Origin: a virus
IMG/VR virus record: IMGVR_UViG_3300032087_004763
Location: 1-64,000 of that record
Strand: one strand, 5' to 3'
DNA length: 64,000 nt
The translations under genes and the position numbers were made by a program. Shown here piece after piece: positions 23,703 through 31,190 of the stretch. The notes under the pieces are model-generated. The model was not told the DNA's origin. It ran no database searches and saw only the letters and a program-made list of their open reading frames with translations. Each line of letters starts with the position of its first letter. Position 1 is the first letter of the stretch.

Positions 23703-25005
23703 TTCCACAAGTAATATACTAGGATCGACTTGGTCTGGTAATTACGGTTCAGGATATTGGGGAGGCAACAGCGGAGGCGAGACACCGAATCTTGGTGGGA
23801 ATACATTCTACTGGGGATACGGTGGTGGAATCATCAGCCAAACAATTGCTATCAATCAAGCGTTGGCTCAAACAGGGATTCAGGTTGAGGGATTCCAGTA
23901 TCAATGGCATATAAAAAACGGTAACGCAAATCTATATCAACAACAAGGTGGTGCAGACGACTTTGCAATTACTGTAGACGTGTATAAGGCAAATGGAGAT
24001 CTGTATCGATCATACGAGTATGACTATGGTTACTCGCATGACTGGACCTATCATACCGGAACAGAAACTTTTCCAGATCAGTTCTTAGATCCTTCTTTCT
24101 TTGGAAATTTATCGGTTGAGGCTGAGGGAAATGACGTTGGGTATTGGGCAGGACATTATGGACCCGAGTTTAATGTAGCAAACTCGTATATTACATTAAC
24201 GTACTCGGCAAACCCATGCTATAATAATGCACTCTATGATCCACAATGTGATGGATACGCAGAGGCTTATGCACAATTTCTCTATGATCAGAGTTGTGCA
24301 GCTGATGCGTTATATGACACTGGATGTCCGGGATATGCAGCTGCATATTTCAATCAACAATGTACGATGAGTGGTCTATATGATACAACTTGTCCAAACT
24401 ATGCGGAGGCTGTAGCTGAAGAATATGTCTTCACGGAAGAGGATCATCACGAAGAGGAGGTTTCAACAACATCGACGGAGACAATGCTATTCCTTGATCC
24501 GGAAGAAATTGCAGAAGTCCCAATCACAGGAGACCCCGTCATCGACTCAGTCCTCGGAGACTTGACCGAGACAATAGAGCCTGAGCCAATTGCAATTGTT
24601 GAAGTTGTCGAAGAACCAGTCGAGGAAGTAGAGACCACGGAAACTGTTGAGATTGCACAAACAGAATCCGAGGATGATCCAGAACTAGTAGATGACGAAG
24701 AGCCAGACGCTAAGCAAAATATAAAGAAGGCTGCAGTCGAGAGAGCAAAGAACCTTGCAAAGAACTTAAGTGATGCAGCTTCACTCGAACAACAGAAAGC
24801 AAGTCAAGCACAGATACTTGCCTTAATTAATTACACACCTGGATTTAACGAATATCAGAAAGTTTTAAATGGAGGATATTTACCAGACGCTCAAGGATAC
24901 GCCGAGACTCGTGTGCCAGAATCTCGGAAAGGTTTAAGAAACGGTTTGGCACAACAATTACTGCACCAAAAAATGGTTGACATGCAGTATAGGAGAGAGA
25001 AATGA
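23632..25005 (+). CDS. Exported protein with Cys/Tyr repeats
   Basis: A 457-aa product with a GTG start and signal peptide, overlapping the previous gene by 71 nt. The N-terminal domain is Gly/Tyr-rich and beta-like. Residues about 195-265 hold three repeats of the form C-x-x-x-x-LYD-xx-C-xx-YA-x-AY, likely disulfide-bonded. An acidic Glu/Val/Pro-rich stalk and a helical C-terminus follow. Late, extracytoplasmic; could be a virion spike or an envelope-modifying factor. No family recognised with confidence. Confidence 0.65.
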   Translation: MRTKHWKGLLLVLASLLSFGSYSDSTSNILGSTWSGNYGSGYWGGNSGGETPNLGGNTFYWGYGGGIISQTIAINQALAQTGIQVEGFQYQWHIKNGNANLYQQQGGADDFAITVDVYKANGDLYRSYEYDYGYSHDWTYHTGTETFPDQFLDPSFFGNLSVEAEGNDVGYWAGHYGPEFNVANSYITLTYSANPCYNNALYDPQCDGYAEAYAQFLYDQSCAADALYDTGCPGYAAAYFNQQCTMSGLYDTTCPNYAEAVAEEYVFTEEDHHEEEVSTTSTETMLFLDPEEIAEVPITGDPVIDSVLGDLTETIEPEPIAIVEVVEEPVEEVETTETVEIAQTESEDDPELVDDEEPDAKQNIKKAAVERAKNLAKNLSDAASLEQQKASQAQILALINYTPGFNEYQKVLNGGYLPDAQGYAETRVPESRKGLRNGLAQQLLHQKMVDMQYRREK

Positions 25006-25433
25006 ACGAATATGACGCAAAGGTACTCAAAGTCGTAGACGGAGATACCGTAGATGTCGATATCGATCTTGGTTTTGGTATCGTATTAACTGATGAACGT
25101 GTACGAATTATGGGTATTGATACACCCGAGTCACGGACATCTGATAAAATTGAGAAGCTGTTTGGTCTTGCTGCAAAGGAAAGACTCAAGGAGTTACTCG
25201 GTGAAGAGACCGTTCTTATCACAAAGGATGATAAGCATGGTGAAGATATGAAGGGTAAATTTGGTCGAGTCCTTGGAGACTTCCGAGTCGGAGGCAAGAC
25301 CGTAACAGAGATATTGATTGAGGAAGGCCATGCAGTCGCATACGACGGCCAATCAAAAGATGAGATTCAAGATGCACATTTAGCAAATCGTAATCGTTTG
25401 ATTGCCGAAGGGAAAGTTTCACTGGGGGAGTAA
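25002..25433 (+). CDS. Thermonuclease (staphylococcal nuclease-like)
   Basis: A 143-aa OB-fold nuclease of the SNase family. Landmarks: VVDGDTVDVDIDLGFG (metal Asp), ERVRIMGIDTPESR (Arg, Asp-Thr and Glu catalytic set) and GKFGRVLGDF (second catalytic Arg), then TVTEILIEEGHAVAYDG. It hydrolyses DNA/RNA phosphodiesters with Ca2+. No signal peptide is evident, so it acts in the cytoplasm or in the virion. ATGA-coupled to the upstream gene. Confidence 0.88.
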   Translation: MNEYDAKVLKVVDGDTVDVDIDLGFGIVLTDERVRIMGIDTPESRTSDKIEKLFGLAAKERLKELLGEETVLITKDDKHGEDMKGKFGRVLGDFRVGGKTVTEILIEEGHAVAYDGQSKDEIQDAHLANRNRLIAEGKVSLGE

Positions 25434-25434
25434 A

Positions 25435-26016
25435 ATGGAATTCGTAGTAGATCAATTAGTAACTTGGTGGCAGTTCACTGTCGTAGGTGTCTTGATTCTG
25501 ATCGGATGGGTCGCCAATATGTTTGGTGTCGATCAGGAAGAAGAGCTAGTCGGCTTCTCATATAAAGAGATGCCACACATGCAGCCTATTAAGATTGGAA
25601 CTGCAGGCAAAGGTTTCTGGGGTGCAATCTGGATGTGGTTCATGGGTGTTCGTCAATGGGAAATAGGAAAGGACTTTGAGTACAAACTCAAAGGTGAGAC
25701 ATATGTAATCCCTGCTGGATTTCAGTTTGACGGAGCATCGGTTCCTAAGTTCCTTGCAGCATGGTTGTCACCAACAGGTGTCTTGTTGATGGGTGGACTC
25801 ATCCATGACTATGCTTATAAATATGAAACGTTGAAGAAGAAATCAGGTGGTACGATGGGTATTCTTACTCAAAAGCAAGCTGATATCATTTTCAGAGATA
25901 TTAATATTGAACAGAATGGATTTCATCTGTTGAACTACCTTGCTTACTGGGCATTGCGTATCGGTGGTTTTGTAGCTTGGAATGGACATAGGAAACGTAA
26001 CGCAAAGGTTGAGTGA
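25435..26016 (+). CDS. DUF1353 family membrane-anchored protein
   Basis: The ATG at 25435 follows GGGGGAG and gives 193 aa; an upstream in-frame ATG at 25402 would overlap the nuclease gene. There is a transmembrane helix at about 10-30, then VIPAGFQFDGASVPKF and GGLIHDYAYK, the core of DUF1353, a phage/bacterial family with a conserved HDY motif whose function is unknown. Late context. Confidence 0.8.
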   Translation: MEFVVDQLVTWWQFTVVGVLILIGWVANMFGVDQEEELVGFSYKEMPHMQPIKIGTAGKGFWGAIWMWFMGVRQWEIGKDFEYKLKGETYVIPAGFQFDGASVPKFLAAWLSPTGVLLMGGLIHDYAYKYETLKKKSGGTMGILTQKQADIIFRDINIEQNGFHLLNYLAYWALRIGGFVAWNGHRKRNAKVE

Positions 26017-26261
26017 TGACTTGGTATATACTTTTTATGATGGCTCAGGGTAATGGTGAGATTTATAGGGAATACTATCGGATGGATAATCCGTCATTTG
26101 AAAGTGAACAAGCATGTATTGAGTATGTTTCAGAACCGCAGTCTAATGCTGCGTTGAAGGATCATCTCAGAACTAAGTATCCTATTAGGCCAGTAGAAAG
26201 TGTTTGGTGTATACGAGAAGACATATGGAACAGCTTTATAAAGAACGCGAATGGTATTTGA
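26016..26261 (+). CDS. Small exported-like protein (81 aa)
   Basis: Begins MTWYILFMMAQGNGEIY with a short hydrophobic leader and has three Cys-flanked strands (EQACIEYVSE, VESVWCIRED). The ATG at 26016 overlaps the upstream TGA (TGATG); the GTG at 26013 is less likely. A similar pattern (short hydrophobic start, two spaced Cys, VWCIR) is common in phage microproteins of unknown function. Confidence 0.6.
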   Translation: MTWYILFMMAQGNGEIYREYYRMDNPSFESEQACIEYVSEPQSNAALKDHLRTKYPIRPVESVWCIREDIWNSFIKNANGI

Positions 26262-26338
26262 TATCAATCAATCCGTGGTTTATCAGATACCATAACCCAA
26301 AAACTAACGAAACTAAATCTATAAGAAGGGAAAAGTAA
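26225..26338 (+). CDS. Possible 37-aa basic microprotein
   Basis: Frame MEQLYKEREWYLISINPWFI... ending RREK, overlapping the end of the previous gene by 37 nt and ending exactly where the next ATG begins (TAA-ATG). It fills the gap between two real genes, but no Shine-Dalgarno is convincing. Confidence 0.35.
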   Translation: MEQLYKEREWYLISINPWFIRYHNPKTNETKSIRREK

Positions 26339-26884
26339 ATGGCAGAGTTTGAGTTTGCAGGAACCACATTCCGTGGTGGCAAGATGTTCGTTGTTCTGAC
26401 TGCACTCTCAACTCTGGGTGGGGGCGCATGGGCAGGCTTCGAGGTCTATAAAGATTATATGGACATGAAAGAGATCGTGCAGAATATTGACGTCGATGCG
26501 ATTGCAGCAGAGAATGCGTTAGTCATTCAGAAGATCGAGGAGTCAATGGTTCGTATTGAAGAAGCAATTGAATACACGCGTGATATCAAATCTGGTTTGA
26601 GAGACGATATTCTTAGCATCGAAAAACAAGTGGACCGGATGGAGGATAAAGTCCGTGACACTGAAGAAGATATCCGTGAGGCTATTGTGAATGCTGAAGA
26701 ACGGTTTGAAAATAAAAGAGATGCTCTACAAATCGATTATGATGAAAAGGCAGTTCGACTTGCAGAGCGAAACGATAGTCTCAGGACCGATCTTGAGAAC
26801 AAAGTTGAGCGAGATTTAACTGATCTGGAGACTCGTCTAAATAAGCGCCTCCAGCGTGCATTGGATAATCCATTAGCGAATTAA
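26339..26884 (+). CDS. Coiled-coil protein with N-terminal membrane segment
   Basis: A 181-aa protein: FRGGKMFVVLTALSTLGGG (hydrophobic, about residues 12-35), FEVYKDYMDMKEIVQNI, then a long heptad-rich coiled coil to the end. The N-terminal block is a marine T4-like family by memory. Good Shine-Dalgarno (AAGGG). It may be a tail/envelope-bridging or lysis-timing protein; unproven. Its last 104 nt lie antisense to the converging gene. Confidence 0.7.
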   Translation: MAEFEFAGTTFRGGKMFVVLTALSTLGGGAWAGFEVYKDYMDMKEIVQNIDVDAIAAENALVIQKIEESMVRIEEAIEYTRDIKSGLRDDILSIEKQVDRMEDKVRDTEEDIREAIVNAEERFENKRDALQIDYDEKAVRLAERNDSLRTDLENKVERDLTDLETRLNKRLQRALDNPLAN

Positions 26885-27152
26885 CTTTCTCGTCATGAAT
26901 ATAGAGCTGGATCAAGGCATAGTGGAGGACCTTTAGCAGGTCCTTCCTTGCATCTACACTTGACCCTTTCTTACCATAACGTTGTGCATACTTCATCACA
27001 TTGCCGATGCAAAATCCTGTTCCATGACCACCGTCAATGATAAACTCTGTAGCCTGAAATTTATCCTTTGAGTAATGCTCGCCATATGTATTATCAATGT
27101 ATGACATGAACTCAGCCATCAACTCATCTTCACGATACTTATAATCAATCAT
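26781..27152 (-). CDS. DUF3310-like protein (SaV family)
   Basis: A 123-aa protein with TEFIIDGGHGTGFCIGNVMKYAQRYGKKG and ARKDLLKVLHYALIQLYI, the GNxxKYxxR...KDLxKxxxY signature of DUF3310. Phage members are thought to be nucleotide-metabolism or kinase-associated. The C-terminal 34 residues are encoded antisense to the end of the plus-strand coiled-coil gene and look unconserved. Confidence 0.8.
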   Translation of the reverse strand: MIDYKYREDELMAEFMSYIDNTYGEHYSKDKFQATEFIIDGGHGTGFCIGNVMKYAQRYGKKGSSVDARKDLLKVLHYALIQLYIHDEKVNSLMDYPMHAGGAYLDESPDQLNLAQLCSQDRS

Positions 27153-27306
27153 CTTTTTTCCTATTAAAAAAATTATGTGGATCGACTTGATCTAGCCACA
27201 TGCTCTTCAAACCTTCAACATATGCATCATACGTTTTAACCATAAACTCGTCTTGTTTATCACCTGGGATAAAAACCTCTTGGAACTCATGAGGAGTAAT
27301 ATCCAT
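27145..27306 (-). CDS. Hypothetical 53-aa protein
   Basis: Frame starting MDITPHEFQEVFIPGDK, with YDAYVEGLKSMWLDQVDP and a basic end. It overlaps the DUF3310-type start by 8 nt and begins 2 nt after the previous stop, so spacing and coding appearance support it. Function unknown. Confidence 0.6.
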   Translation of the reverse strand: MDITPHEFQEVFIPGDKQDEFMVKTYDAYVEGLKSMWLDQVDPHNFFNRKKDD

Positions 27307-27307
27307 C

Positions 27308-27547
27308 TCAATCTTTATTTTCACTTTTTAAATCCTGTTCAACAATACACTGGCCAGAGAATGTATGTACTGATCCATCAGTAGGTTCAATCGACTGAAA
27401 CTTGAAACTGTAATCGTTCTCTATCACAGGCATACCCGCTAGTGTCTCGACAAAGTCAGCACAATCATCTAGTGTTTGATACTTTGTTTGTGAGACCTGT
27501 AGGGGCAGATCATTCATACTGAACATTAATAATATTGTGCCTATCAC
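27308..27547 (-). CDS. Small exported-like protein (79 aa)
   Basis: The GTG at 27547 overlaps the upstream stop (GTGA) and gives MIGTILLMFSMNDLPLQVSQ, a short signal-like start; an ATG at 27568 is the alternative. Two Cys residues (DDCADF and GQCIVE) could pair in the periplasm. Unknown function; similar YQTLDDCxxF microproteins recur in marine phages. Confidence 0.55.
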   Translation of the reverse strand: MIGTILLMFSMNDLPLQVSQTKYQTLDDCADFVETLAGMPVIENDYSFKFQSIEPTDGSVHTFSGQCIVEQDLKSENKD

Positions 27548-27840
27548 CCTTCTTTCTCCAGATCCCATTGCACCCTGTTTGGAGGTGATGGAGGACTATG
27601 CTTACGGACATTCGAGAAAACCTTCCATGTCACGAATATCATAAAGATTAGCACAATATGACCGATAATGCTATATCCAATAAACAACAGCTCAGCAGTA
27701 TAGATTCCAAATGCAACACACCAGAATGCAGCTAACACGCAACTAATCATGAACTTGTACTCAGGCGGAGCTGCCCTCAATCCATTTTTATTTGGATTCA
27801 AAATATCAAGTAGAATCATTTGTTCAACATCCTCATACAT
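27544..27840 (-). CDS. Two-helix membrane protein
   Basis: A 98-aa protein opening with ILNPNKNGLRAAPPEYKFM, then two transmembrane helices (about 29-49 and 53-73) and a short soluble tail. The combination is a conserved marine T4-like family. Size and topology would also suit a holin, but there is no direct support and the lysis genes are elsewhere. Confidence 0.65.
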   Translation of the reverse strand: MYEDVEQMILLDILNPNKNGLRAAPPEYKFMISCVLAAFWCVAFGIYTAELLFIGYSIIGHIVLIFMIFVTWKVFSNVRKHSPPSPPNRVQWDLEKEG

Positions 27841-27959
27841 GTTAAGAATGCATTTTCATCTAGGCAATCACTCCATACAAAGTGAGTATACCAAACCACT
27901 AAACCTACGATAATGGCAGCGCCAACAGCGTAGATTCCCACAGACATATAATCTTTCAT
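27816..27959 (-). CDS. Small membrane protein (47 aa)
   Basis: MKDYMSVGIYAVGAAIIVGL... with one transmembrane helix followed by WSDCLDENAFLTC and a short basic end. Overlaps the upstream gene end by 4 nt and the downstream start by 25 nt. Two Cys on the same side suggest a periplasmic face. Confidence 0.6.
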   Translation of the reverse strand: MKDYMSVGIYAVGAAIIVGLVVWYTHFVWSDCLDENAFLTCMRMLNK

Positions 27960-28105
27960 TTCCAAGTTACTCCACAAAAATATTCACCTCGAGGACACTG
28001 GCCATTATTAAAACCAATGTTACGATTCTCACCACCACCTAAAAAGGTAAGGACTCCACCGCTAGAACCTAGCACTAATACTAACCAAAATATTCCTTCC
28101 TTCAT
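27956..28105 (-). CDS. Small exported/membrane protein (49 aa)
   Basis: MKEGIFWLVLVLGSSGGV... hydrophobic leader, Gly-rich middle, then NGQCPRGEYFCGVTWK with two Cys. ATGA overlap with both neighbours. GQCPxGxYFCGV is a motif I recall in marine phage microproteins. Function unknown. Confidence 0.6.
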   Translation of the reverse strand: MKEGIFWLVLVLGSSGGVLTFLGGGENRNIGFNNGQCPRGEYFCGVTWK

Positions 28106-28392
28106 TGCTGACAATCGCTCCCAGGATATATGTAATCACCAGCCGTGGTAAATTTCAAGTCGCCCATCTTTTCTGCAGCTTCATCTTTAATCTTTTCTGG
28201 CCAAGTCTTCCATTTATATATCTGATCTTCTGGGAACCCAAAACTAGCAACCCATTTTACAGTATCAAAATCAGGATTGATCTGCAGATCAGCTCCTTTT
28301 CCCGTTACTGCTTCTTCTGGTAATGCTCGAGGGAATCCATATTTCCAACCGCCTGGCAACGGCTCAAACATTAATTCGTATTCATCCGCCAT
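28102..28392 (-). CDS. Hypothetical 96-aa protein
   Basis: Soluble protein with YELMFEPLPGGWKYGFPRALP, FPEDQIYKWKTWPE and DAEKMGDLKF-like charged tail. ATGA coupled to the following microprotein. No recognised domain. Confidence 0.6.
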   Translation of the reverse strand: MADEYELMFEPLPGGWKYGFPRALPEEAVTGKGADLQINPDFDTVKWVASFGFPEDQIYKWKTWPEKIKDEAAEKMGDLKFTTAGDYIYPGSDCQQ

Positions 28393-28709
28393 TTTCTTTC
28401 TGCCTCTTTGTCATACTCTTTACGGTCAAAGCCGATCGGAGTCACCTGTCTCATAATTACTTCATCTTCCCACGAAGCAAAGTATGGTTCTTCAGATCGA
28501 AACTGTTCTAGGATTTCATCCTTTGCAACTATCGTATAGTTTTCTACCGTTTCGCCCATGTGCCGTTGAGTAAATTCCAAGGTATCACCCGCAGATACCT
28601 GCTTCTCGACATGGTCAAGCAGATCCTTGTCTTCCACTTCATCCGGCACTTCAATACAGTACTTCATTTTAAACATTGAGACTGCATCAACCATTACATA
28701 CTTACTCAT
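28371..28709 (-). CDS. Hypothetical 112-aa protein
   Basis: The ATG at 28709 overlaps the upstream TGA and has GGAGGA 8 nt before it; the longer frame from 28733 is rejected. The product, MSKYVMVDAVSMFKMKYCIEV..., resembles a beta-rich marine phage family with FRMRYCIEVP-type starts. Function unknown. Confidence 0.6.
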   Translation of the reverse strand: MSKYVMVDAVSMFKMKYCIEVPDEVEDKDLLDHVEKQVSAGDTLEFTQRHMGETVENYTIVAKDEILEQFRSEEPYFASWEDEVIMRQVTPIGFDRKEYDKEAERKWRMNTN

Positions 28710-28891
28710 CCGATACTTCCTCCGACGGCCCATCCTATAAGAAAACTAAAGACCATTGAAACGGTATAACACCATCCAAAGATTCGAACAAACTCTTGTG
28801 ATTTCTTTCGGGCTGCAGCTCGATCATATCTCGGTAAACCAGTGCCCCTACGAGACATAGGGGGAAGCAATCCCCCATCGCCATATCTCAT
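28706..28891 (-). CDS. Small membrane protein (61 aa)
   Basis: Arg/Gly-rich cytoplasmic N-terminus (LLPPMSRRGTGLPRYDR) and a transmembrane helix at about 38-57 ending in GGSIG. ATGA-coupled on both sides. Positive-inside rule predicts N-in topology. Confidence 0.6.
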   Translation of the reverse strand: MRYGDGGLLPPMSRRGTGLPRYDRAAARKKSQEFVRIFGWCYTVSMVFSFLIGWAVGGSIG

Positions 28892-29043
28892 TCTGCTAGA
28901 AACTCAGGATCTGGTTCACGATCATTCCAGACCTGTTCGTAGAGATCTGCATTGATTGCACCGTACTTCTTGACAAACTCTTCCTTTGTCATGTTGATAG
29001 CATCTTCCTGCATATCAAAAAAGTCTTGACCCATTTTAGACAT
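28888..29043 (-). CDS. Hypothetical 51-aa acidic protein
   Basis: MSKMGQDFFDMQEDAINMTKEEFVKKYG... acidic and soluble, coupled by an 8-nt overlap to the upstream gene and by ATGA to the next. Recovered from an apparent gap. Function unknown. Confidence 0.6.
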   Translation of the reverse strand: MSKMGQDFFDMQEDAINMTKEEFVKKYGAINADLYEQVWNDREPDPEFLAE

Positions 29044-29278
29044 TACTAGCCTCCTTTAATTTACGTCTTTTAAGATATTCAGCATGATCCGCAGACGCAT
29101 CCAATTCATTCTGACGAATCCTCATTGCATGAAGTAGATAGTTAAGATCACCTTTGGCACCTTCGATAGTGGCTTCTTCACGAGGTGTAATTTCATCACC
29201 AAGTTCTTTCTTAATTCGTTTTAGATCCAACATCATACGATCTACAACACTGTCTAATTCTCTACGGACGTTACTCAT
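29036..29278 (-). CDS. Hypothetical helical protein (80 aa)
   Basis: The ATG at 29278 has AGGAG nearby and overlaps the upstream TGA; the TTG at 29281 is rejected. Sequence MSNVRRELDSVVDRMMLDLKR... suggests paired helices. Its start is similar in style to the 54-aa product at 29498 (VVHKMMLDLDRM / VVDRMMLDLKRI), hinting that the two are ancient duplicates. Confidence 0.6.
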   Translation of the reverse strand: MSNVRRELDSVVDRMMLDLKRIKKELGDEITPREEATIEGAKGDLNYLLHAMRIRQNELDASADHAEYLKRRKLKEASNV

Positions 29279-29505
29279 CAAAACTCTCCTACTGTTCCGT
29301 GTTTAGCATAATAAGCAGCTGCGCTGCGCTCATATGAAGTAGAAGCACGAAGCTTCCGAATCTTCTCAAAGAAATAATCATCACGAACCGCTTCGTATAT
29401 CGCGAGATTTGCCTTGACCCAACCTTTGTTCACCCAGAACGTGTTCATCAACTCGTCCTGCTTAGCAAAGATCTCCTTTGCACCTGGGATATCGATGTTA
29501 CGCAT
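29278..29505 (-). CDS. Hypothetical 75-aa protein
   Basis: ATG at 29505 has GGAGG upstream; a longer frame from 29574 overlays a real small gene. Product MRNIDIPGAKEIFAKQDELM..., with WVNKGWVKANLAIY and a C-terminal AAAYYAKHGTVGEF. Function unknown. Confidence 0.6.
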   Translation of the reverse strand: MRNIDIPGAKEIFAKQDELMNTFWVNKGWVKANLAIYEAVRDDYFFEKIRKLRASTSYERSAAAYYAKHGTVGEF

Positions 29506-29662
29506 CTTCGTCAACCTCCGGATTAGCAATCTCACCACGCAAGCCAATGAAAGCAGCCATAGCTTTACGCGCATAATCTTTTTCTGCGTTAGTCATTTCA
29601 CCGTACATACGGTCCAGGTCCAACATCATCTTGTGAACCACTGCATCCATTTCATTTTTCAT
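29498..29662 (-). CDS. Hypothetical 54-aa protein, first gene of an early operon
   Basis: MKNEMDAVVHKMMLDLDRMYGE... with RKAMAAFIGLRGEI and an acidic end. GAGGAG Shine-Dalgarno and an early-type promoter 30 nt upstream. It leads the run of microproteins down to 27145. Confidence 0.65.
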   Translation of the reverse strand: MKNEMDAVVHKMMLDLDRMYGEMTNAEKDYARKAMAAFIGLRGEIANPEVDEDA

Positions 29663-29688
29663 AGTGTATCTCCTCATTTCTTAAGACC

Positions 29689-29716
29689 ATTATACCAAGT
29701 CTGAAGCAAATGTACA
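29689..29716 (-). promoter_or_regulatory. Early-type promoter of the microprotein operon
   Basis: TATAAT at 29694-29689 and TGTACA at 29716-29711 on the minus strand with a 16-bp spacer. An A-tract lies upstream of the -35, shared with sister promoters. Confidence 0.7.
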
Positions 29717-29756
29717 CACTTTTTTTCACAAAAGTTTCTATAAGATTATCAAACAC

Positions 29757-30101
29757 TTACGCAGCCATCTTCAAATGTTTGCAACGTCCGTGGAATTTAT
29801 ATCCCTTGCACGTGCACGTGTTCTTTACTGTATTCACGTGGTGTATGTAACCACTCTCGGACTTGATCTCAACGATAGAATCGTCATGCAGCTCTGGAAC
29901 TGTACCAACCAGATCGAACTTACGTCCACGCATATCAAATGACAGTGGTTTAGAATATTTATCTAAGCCGCGACTGTAATCACCGACTTGAAACCATACG
30001 AGTTTCTCTTTCTCATTCACATAATATAAATGAGGCTGGTAGGTGAAGCCATCCACCGTACCAGTCGTTTCACGAAGTATACGAATCAAAACTTTCTCCA
30101 T
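29757..30101 (-). CDS. SWIM zinc-finger protein
   Basis: The 114-aa product ends CTCKGYKFHGRCKHLK, the CxCx(n)CxH SWIM zinc-binding signature. The first 90 residues form strands typical of a small DNA/protein-binding module. SWIM fingers bind DNA or proteins, for example in transposases and chromatin factors. Its target is unknown. It overlaps a membrane microprotein by 16 nt. Confidence 0.75.
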   Translation of the reverse strand: MEKVLIRILRETTGTVDGFTYQPHLYYVNEKEKLVWFQVGDYSRGLDKYSKPLSFDMRGRKFDLVGTVPELHDDSIVEIKSESGYIHHVNTVKNTCTCKGYKFHGRCKHLKMAA

Positions 30102-30193
30102 TCACCAGAGATAAGCAGCCATGAGATCACAGCACCGGTGATGCCAAGAACAATCATGACATCAAGATAGTTTTGAGTATATGCCCAAGCCAT
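30086..30193 (-). CDS. Small membrane protein (35 aa)
   Basis: MAWAYTQNYLDVMIVLGITGA... with one transmembrane helix and a basic end. TAATG coupling to the upstream gene and a 16-nt overlap with the SWIM gene. Function unknown. Confidence 0.55.
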   Translation of the reverse strand: MAWAYTQNYLDVMIVLGITGAVISWLLISGEWRKF

Positions 30194-30378
30194 TACGAAT
30201 ACCTCACGATGTCAAGAACGTAGTCAACCGCTTCGCTAGTACTCATGCTATCGAATTCTTCGATCTCGTCAATGTCAGCAACGCTGATGTACGCAATCGC
30301 TTTTGAAGCAAGAGTAGGCTTAAGCATAGAATTTGCAACCATAACATTAAGCTCTTTTACCATATCAAGTGTAATCAT
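30193..30378 (-). CDS. Hypothetical 61-aa early protein
   Basis: ATG at 30378 lies 6 nt from GAGGAG; the ATG at 30384 abuts it. The product is helical and acidic (VADIDEIEEFDSMSTSEAVD). First gene behind the promoter at 30407-30434. Confidence 0.6.
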   Translation of the reverse strand: MITLDMVKELNVMVANSMLKPTLASKAIAYISVADIDEIEEFDSMSTSEAVDYVLDIVRYS

Positions 30379-30406
30379 AATCATCTCCTCATCAATTTAT
30401 GGTACC

Positions 30407-30434
30407 ATTATACCATAATATCCGAAGATGTACA
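30407..30434 (-). promoter_or_regulatory. Early-type promoter with GGTACC palindrome
   Basis: TATAAT at 30412-30407 and TGTACA at 30434-30429, 16-bp spacer. Followed by ATGGTACCAT and a leader ending ATTGAGGAGA. Near-identical to 21757-21784. Confidence 0.7.
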
Positions 30435-30456
30435 TACTTTTTTTCAAATAAAAATG

Positions 30457-30660
30457 CTAATCAGATGAATCAGTTAGGTCACTTAGTTCATTTAGATTGT
30501 AAGTATGTATCGTACCGTCTGAGTCTTCGTACGTTATTATCACTGGTTCATCATCTAACATAAGCTCTGACAATAGCATATGGAGTTCATTCGCTATTTG
30601 TCTCTCGGCTTCTTCTTCTTTCTTCTTTCTATACTCGTCTAGGCTTACTATGTTGCTCAT
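30457..30660 (-). CDS. Hypothetical acidic protein (67 aa)
   Basis: ATG at 30660 is preceded by AAGGAG at good distance; the longer frame from 30723 overlays another gene. Product MSNIVSLDEYRKKKEEEAER..., then an acidic C-terminus. The MSNIVSLDEYRKKK start is common in short bacterial and phage proteins. Function unknown. Confidence 0.65.
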   Translation of the reverse strand: MSNIVSLDEYRKKKEEEAERQIANELHMLLSELMLDDEPVIITYEDSDGTIHTYNLNELSDLTDSSD

Positions 30661-30829
30661 ACCGATACTCCTTAGATTGCCCCCACCTATCATAGAGGGT
30701 GAGGACCTGGATATTATCACCAACTTGTTCTACCTTCTTAGTCTCTACTTGAGGCATACGTTCTAACTTAGTAAACGGCGACCAGAGATCAATATGATTC
30801 TGATAGATCGGTGGGAAACTAAAGCTCAC
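30629..30829 (-). CDS. Hypothetical 66-aa protein with GTG start
   Basis: GTG at 30829 has AAGGAG 7 nt upstream, inside the end of gcvH. Product MSFSFPPIYQNHIDLWSPFTKL..., with VLTLYDRWGQSKEYRY. The in-frame extension upstream (to 30928) only shadows gcvH. Overlaps the next gene by 32 nt. Confidence 0.6.
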   Translation of the reverse strand: MSFSFPPIYQNHIDLWSPFTKLERMPQVETKKVEQVGDNIQVLTLYDRWGQSKEYRYEQHSKPRRV

Positions 30830-31190
30830 TGATGAACTCCTTATATTGTTCAAGCGACATATATTCATCCGCTTCGCTAATGTTAGATGCTTTGATCTTA
30901 AACATCCACGCTGCTCCTTCTGGATCATTATTGATCAGCTCTGGTTCATCACTAAGACTCTCGTTAATCTCAGTGATCTCACCAGAGAGAGGAGTATAAA
31001 CATCTGATGCAGCCTTTACGGATTCTACAACACAGACATCGCCTTCGACTTCTACCTCAGATCCAACCTCTGGTAAGTCGATATAGACGATATCGCCTAA
31101 AGCTTCTTGGGCATAATCCGTGATACCGACTGTTGCAATATCACCATCAATGTCTAGCCATTCATGTTCTTTTGTGTATAGTCTACTCAC
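30819..31190 (-). CDS. gcvH: Glycine cleavage system H protein
   Basis: A 123-aa, full-length H protein: YTKEHEWLDIDGDIATVGITDYAQEALGD at the N-terminus, ESVKAASDVYTPLSGEI with lipoyl Lys59, and the NDPEGAAWMFKI block. H protein shuttles the aminomethyl group on its lipoyl arm between the P, T and L proteins of glycine cleavage, which yields 5,10-methylene-tetrahydrofolate. The phage encodes only H here, so host P/T/L and lipoylation enzymes are needed. It overlaps thyX by 8 nt, and ThyX consumes methylene-tetrahydrofolate. Confidence 0.93.
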   Translation of the reverse strand: MSRLYTKEHEWLDIDGDIATVGITDYAQEALGDIVYIDLPEVGSEVEVEGDVCVVESVKAASDVYTPLSGEITEINESLSDEPELINNDPEGAAWMFKIKASNISEADEYMSLEQYKEFISEL

